Positions 14,290-16,100 of a stretch of DNA of 16,100 nucleotides are shown in pieces; positions within the stretch are counted from its first letter, which is position 1; each line of letters opens with the position of its first letter. The position numbers and the translations under genes were made by a program. A model generated the notes under the pieces. It did not search any database. It was not told where the DNA came from and was given only the letters and a program-made list of their open reading frames with translations. Origin of the DNA: Deltaproteobacteria bacterium (GTDB lineage: Bacteria > Desulfobacterota > Desulfobacteria > Desulfobacterales > JAFDCJ01); assembly GCA_024277475.1 (NCBI GenBank), contig JAJRVC010000257.1, positions 1 to 16,100 on the forward strand, read 5' to 3'.

Positions 14290-14583
14290 TTGCAACATGG
14301 GGGAAGACCAGGTATTCACACCCCCCTTTTACTTCCCCTGGCGCAGAACATAGGCTATGATCCGCTGCACTTCGGCGTGATTATGGTTATGAACCTGGCT
14401 TTGGGTCTTATCACACCACCGGTAGGGGCCTGCCTGTATCTCGGCTCGGTCGTGTCCGGTTTACGGGTCGAGCAAATGATCAGAGACCTGATACCGTTCT
14501 ATATCGTTTTGGCCATGGCCTTGATCGTCACCATTTTCCTGCCGGTTATGAGTCTGGGTGTTCCGGCCTTGGTGTTCAAATAG
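14290..14583 (+). pseudogene. TRAP transporter large permease (DctM) relic, C-terminal fifth only
   Basis: DctM is the polytopic permease that moves organic acids with Na+ in TRAP transporters, normally about 425-430 residues. From about 14320 the frame reads TPLLLPLAQNIGYDPLHFGV, VIMVMNLALGLITPPVGACL, then PFYIVLAMALIVTIFLP and a normal C-terminus, i.e. only the last roughly 87 residues with two to three helices. Upstream (14255-14319) no DctM sequence is found in any frame, and no dctP or dctQ gene is present. The open frame starts at a TTG (14290) without a clear ribosome site. It is best explained by a deletion that joined the 3' end of dctM to the DNA behind the amidohydrolase. Expression is unlikely to give a functional transporter. 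Confidence 0.85.
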
Positions 14584-14622
14584 GATCTTTCTTAACTCCC
14601 AGCTTGGGTTTTGAAATGGGAA

Positions 14623-15651
14623 TCAGGCAATAGAATGAACGCTAAAGATTCTCCTATATGCCTTTAAAATAAATTCAGCAAAATTTCCTCCCATGTATCC
14701 TTGAACATCTTCATCGGTGAAGATGACTTCCCGGTCACGGATGCGGGGATCTGTGTGATTTTCAGTATCTTGCAGGGATTTAAACATGGCTCTGTACCCG
14801 CCGAAATTCCATGCCATTCTGCCGTAAGGCGCATCGCTGCCGCAGGAAATATTTCTGCAATAGGGCTCACCGGCTTGGTTGAAAACAATGAAATCGCTCT
14901 CGACGTGGGTTTCGCGTTTGGCACTCACAACAAAATGAATATTGGGGTTGCGAATACCCATTTCACGGGTTGCCAGATAGAGGCTTTCTGCTTCGACATA
15001 ACCGGCGCCGCCGCCGCCCATGTGAACCGCCAGGAATGAAGCTTTCGGAAATTGCTGCGCAATCTCTTCGAGTCCGGAAGCAGGGGTAAATTGCGTGTCC
15101 GCCCCATAGTGAAAAGCCGTTGCAGCACCATAGCTTGCTATCCTTTCTACAACGGTTAGAACCTCTTCACTGGTAATCAGATAAGCATTCTGGGCCGGAT
15201 TCATTTTGATGACGGGAAAACCGAATTCGAAATAGCAAATATCAACGACCCGCAAAGCGTTTTCAACTCCAAGCGCTTTAGGATCGGTCCAGCCGGCCGG
15301 TATAAAAGATTGCGGATATTTTTGGGAAACATTGAAGATGTATCGATTGGCCCTCATCAGGTTGTCAAAGTCGACATTTCGGTCGCCACTATAAGGTGTG
15401 GCCGCCGGATTTTGCCAGATCAGCGCCATGTCTACGCCTGCGAGCTTCATTTCTCGCAATAAATCTTCTGCCCCGATCGGTCGGCCATGGTAATAGTTTT
15501 GCGTTGTATTGTAGGCAGCCTTTATCGGTTCAGGCATGTCGTTTAAGTCGGTCAAGTGAGTATCGGTGTCGATGGCCATATTGTAACGATTGGTTTCAAT
15601 ATGGGCACAGCGGTTTTTCATCGCTGCCAGAGCGACATTTGTGAAATCCAT
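14623..15651 (-). CDS. Amidohydro_2-family metal-dependent hydrolase
   Basis: A 342-residue protein of the amidohydrolase-related (Amidohydro_2, ACMSD-like) family, which includes decarboxylases and hydrolases of aromatic or carboxylated substrates. Visible site residues are AIDTDTHL (Asp28, Asp30, His32, a D-x-D-x-H form of the usual HxH), TAFHYGAD (His181), LAVHMGGGGAGYVEA (His210) and CGSDAPYGR (Asp273). There is no signal peptide, so it is cytoplasmic. The ATG at 15649-15651 has GGAAGGA about 7 nt upstream and is preferred over a TTG at 15672. It is convergent with the DctM relic and divergent from the partial gene at the right end, so it is probably monocistronic. It is unrelated at sequence level to the amidohydrolase at 13070. 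The substrate is unknown. Confidence 0.83.
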   Translation of the reverse strand: MDFTNVALAAMKNRCAHIETNRYNMAIDTDTHLTDLNDMPEPIKAAYNTTQNYYHGRPIGAEDLLREMKLAGVDMALIWQNPAATPYSGDRNVDFDNLMRANRYIFNVSQKYPQSFIPAGWTDPKALGVENALRVVDICYFEFGFPVIKMNPAQNAYLITSEEVLTVVERIASYGAATAFHYGADTQFTPASGLEEIAQQFPKASFLAVHMGGGGAGYVEAESLYLATREMGIRNPNIHFVVSAKRETHVESDFIVFNQAGEPYCRNISCGSDAPYGRMAWNFGGYRAMFKSLQDTENHTDPRIRDREVIFTDEDVQGYMGGNFAEFILKAYRRIFSVHSIA

Positions 15652-15682
15652 TTTTTTGTCCTTCCAAACCAATTTTAGGAGA

Positions 15683-15712
15683 GCAGGAGGTCATATCTCC
15701 ATATCCTCCTGC
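15683..15712 (-). promoter_or_regulatory. Hairpin in 5' leader of the Amidohydro_2 gene
   Basis: GCAGGAGG (15683-15690) and CCTCCTGC (15705-15712) are perfectly complementary over 8 bp, with an inner ATAT/ATAT pairing and a 4-nt loop. It lies about 32 nt upstream of the minus-strand start codon, so it would fold in the mRNA leader. No T-tract follows in either direction that would make it a terminator. Attenuation or mRNA stabilisation is a guess. Confidence 0.4.
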
Positions 15713-15883
15713 CCTGGCTGAGCCTTTATAGAAGCCTTAATATTGTTCGACTATCGCACGAATTTGTTTGATAATCTCAGAAGATCTGGGTTCCAGTTTT
15801 TTTTGAAATTGCTGCTCAAATGGTCGATTAGGTAAATTATGGTCTTAATTTCAGAGTGTTACGATTGCTATTTAAAAATTTTT
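15713..15883. other. Intergenic stretch without recognisable gene
   Basis: About 170 nt of AT-rich sequence lie between the leader hairpin and the decamer repeat. No open frame, RNA gene or convincing promoter pair was found by eye on either strand. Confidence 0.4.
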
Positions 15884-15918
15884 AGGACACGGATTTACAC
15901 AGATAAACGCAGATTAGG
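15884..15918. repeat. Decameric dispersed repeat (ACACGGATTT-type)
   Basis: The segment after TTTAGG consists of three consecutive 10-nt units, ACACGGATTT, ACACAGATAA and ACGCAGATTA, bounded by AGGAC on both sides. It resembles intergenic ACGGATTTACACAGAT strings that I know from many environmental genomes. It is a single copy in this window. Confidence 0.6.
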
Positions 15919-15930
15919 ACAAACCGCCTG

Positions 15931-15992
15931 GTAGCGGAACCATGTCCAGACATATGTAGATGCCTGCTTGTTGGACGAAGCCGCTACGCGGC
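15931..15992. repeat. Long imperfect inverted repeat with nested hairpin
   Basis: GTAGCGG (15931-15937) pairs with CCGCTAC (15981-15987). Inside it GTCCA (15944-15948) pairs with TGGAC (15972-15976), and ACA (15950-15952) with TGT (15969-15971), leaving one bulged G. A competing small hairpin GCCGC-TAC-GCGGC spans 15980-15992. GTTGGAC within it matches the GTTRRRY pattern of integron core sites, but the partner box does not read RYYYAAC. Confidence 0.5.
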
Positions 15993-16065
15993 AGAAAAAA
16001 AGATTAAAACAGTGTATACTCCCTCATCTGTCCAATTTCGGGCACACATAAAAAAGGAGTATGCC

Positions 16066-16100
16066 ATGGAGCCAACAGAAGAAACTCGATTTAATGAACT
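16066..16100 (+). CDS. Start of a plus-strand gene, possibly a tyrosine recombinase (partial)
   Basis: The ATG at 16066 is preceded by AAAAAGGAG with 6-7 nt spacing, an excellent ribosome site, and the frame reads MEPTEETRFNE to the window end. A short N-terminus of the form MEPTxETRFNELY is familiar to me from phage/IS91-associated tyrosine recombinases of environmental proteobacteria, but 11-12 residues cannot prove it. An ATG at 16061 is too close to the ribosome site. The structured DNA just upstream would suit a recombinase gene. TATACT at 16015-16020 could be its -10. Confidence 0.4.
   Translation, partial: MEPTEETRFNE

Noticed and set aside
15931..15987. Calling an integron attC site
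   Set aside because: GTTGGAC fits GTTRRRY, but its partner reads GTCCAGA rather than RYYYAAC and the outer stem extends beyond the core box. It is kept only as a finding.
1..16100. tRNA, rRNA or riboswitch
   Set aside because: No cloverleaf, rRNA core string or known aptamer pattern was recognised on either strand by eye; a covariance-model scan was not possible.

Overview
The window looks like an accessory stretch of chromosome from an anaerobic, respiratory Gram-negative bacterium. The best inference is an uncultured Desulfobacterota (Desulfobacterales-like) organism. The reasons are a DMSO-reductase-family molybdoenzyme, multihaem-free c-type cytochromes, a TRAP-transporter relic, 2[4Fe-4S] ferredoxin catabolic genes, a stand-alone GIY-YIG gene and several families of short-period intergenic repeats. 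No rRNA, tRNA or universal marker gene is present, so the taxonomy is inference only.

Layout, left to right. (1) 1-975 is a decayed aspartate kinase, truncated at both ends and frameshifted at least once (probably twice), flanked by a small hairpin and tandem repeat on the left and two GC-rich hairpins on the right. (2) 975-1328 is a UPF0213-type GIY-YIG protein. (3) 1384-3525 is a lone cytoplasmic molybdopterin oxidoreductase without partner subunits. (4) 3700-3975 is an HU/IHF-type DNA-binding protein with its own promoter. (5) 9425 down to 4073 (minus strand) is a four-gene operon: DUF2231-like membrane cytochrome c, periplasmic cytochrome c with a transthyretin-like N-terminal domain, cytochrome P460-like protein, and a polytopic sulfatase-fold membrane protein. 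(6) 9681-14254 (plus strand) is a GntR-regulator-led catabolic cluster: FCD-domain GntR, 2[4Fe-4S] ferredoxin-domain protein, an unrecognised Cys-rich partner, a beta-hydroxyacid dehydrogenase and a metal-dependent amidohydrolase, followed by the last fifth of a TRAP permease (dctM relic). (7) 15651 down to 14623 (minus strand) is a second, unrelated amidohydrolase (Amidohydro_2). (8) 15652-16100 is a non-coding segment with hairpins and a dispersed repeat, ending at the first codons of a new plus-strand gene, possibly a tyrosine recombinase.

The minus operon reads as a periplasmic/membrane electron-transfer module. The GntR cluster reads as uptake and oxidation/hydrolysis of an unknown organic acid or amide: hydrolase, NAD(P) dehydrogenase, Fe-S proteins and the remnant of an organic-acid transporter. 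The most interesting unexplained item is the translationally coupled ferredoxin/Cys-rich pair at 10425-11775. The second is the set of three different intergenic repeat families, each built from short internal periods of 7, about 9 and 10 nt.
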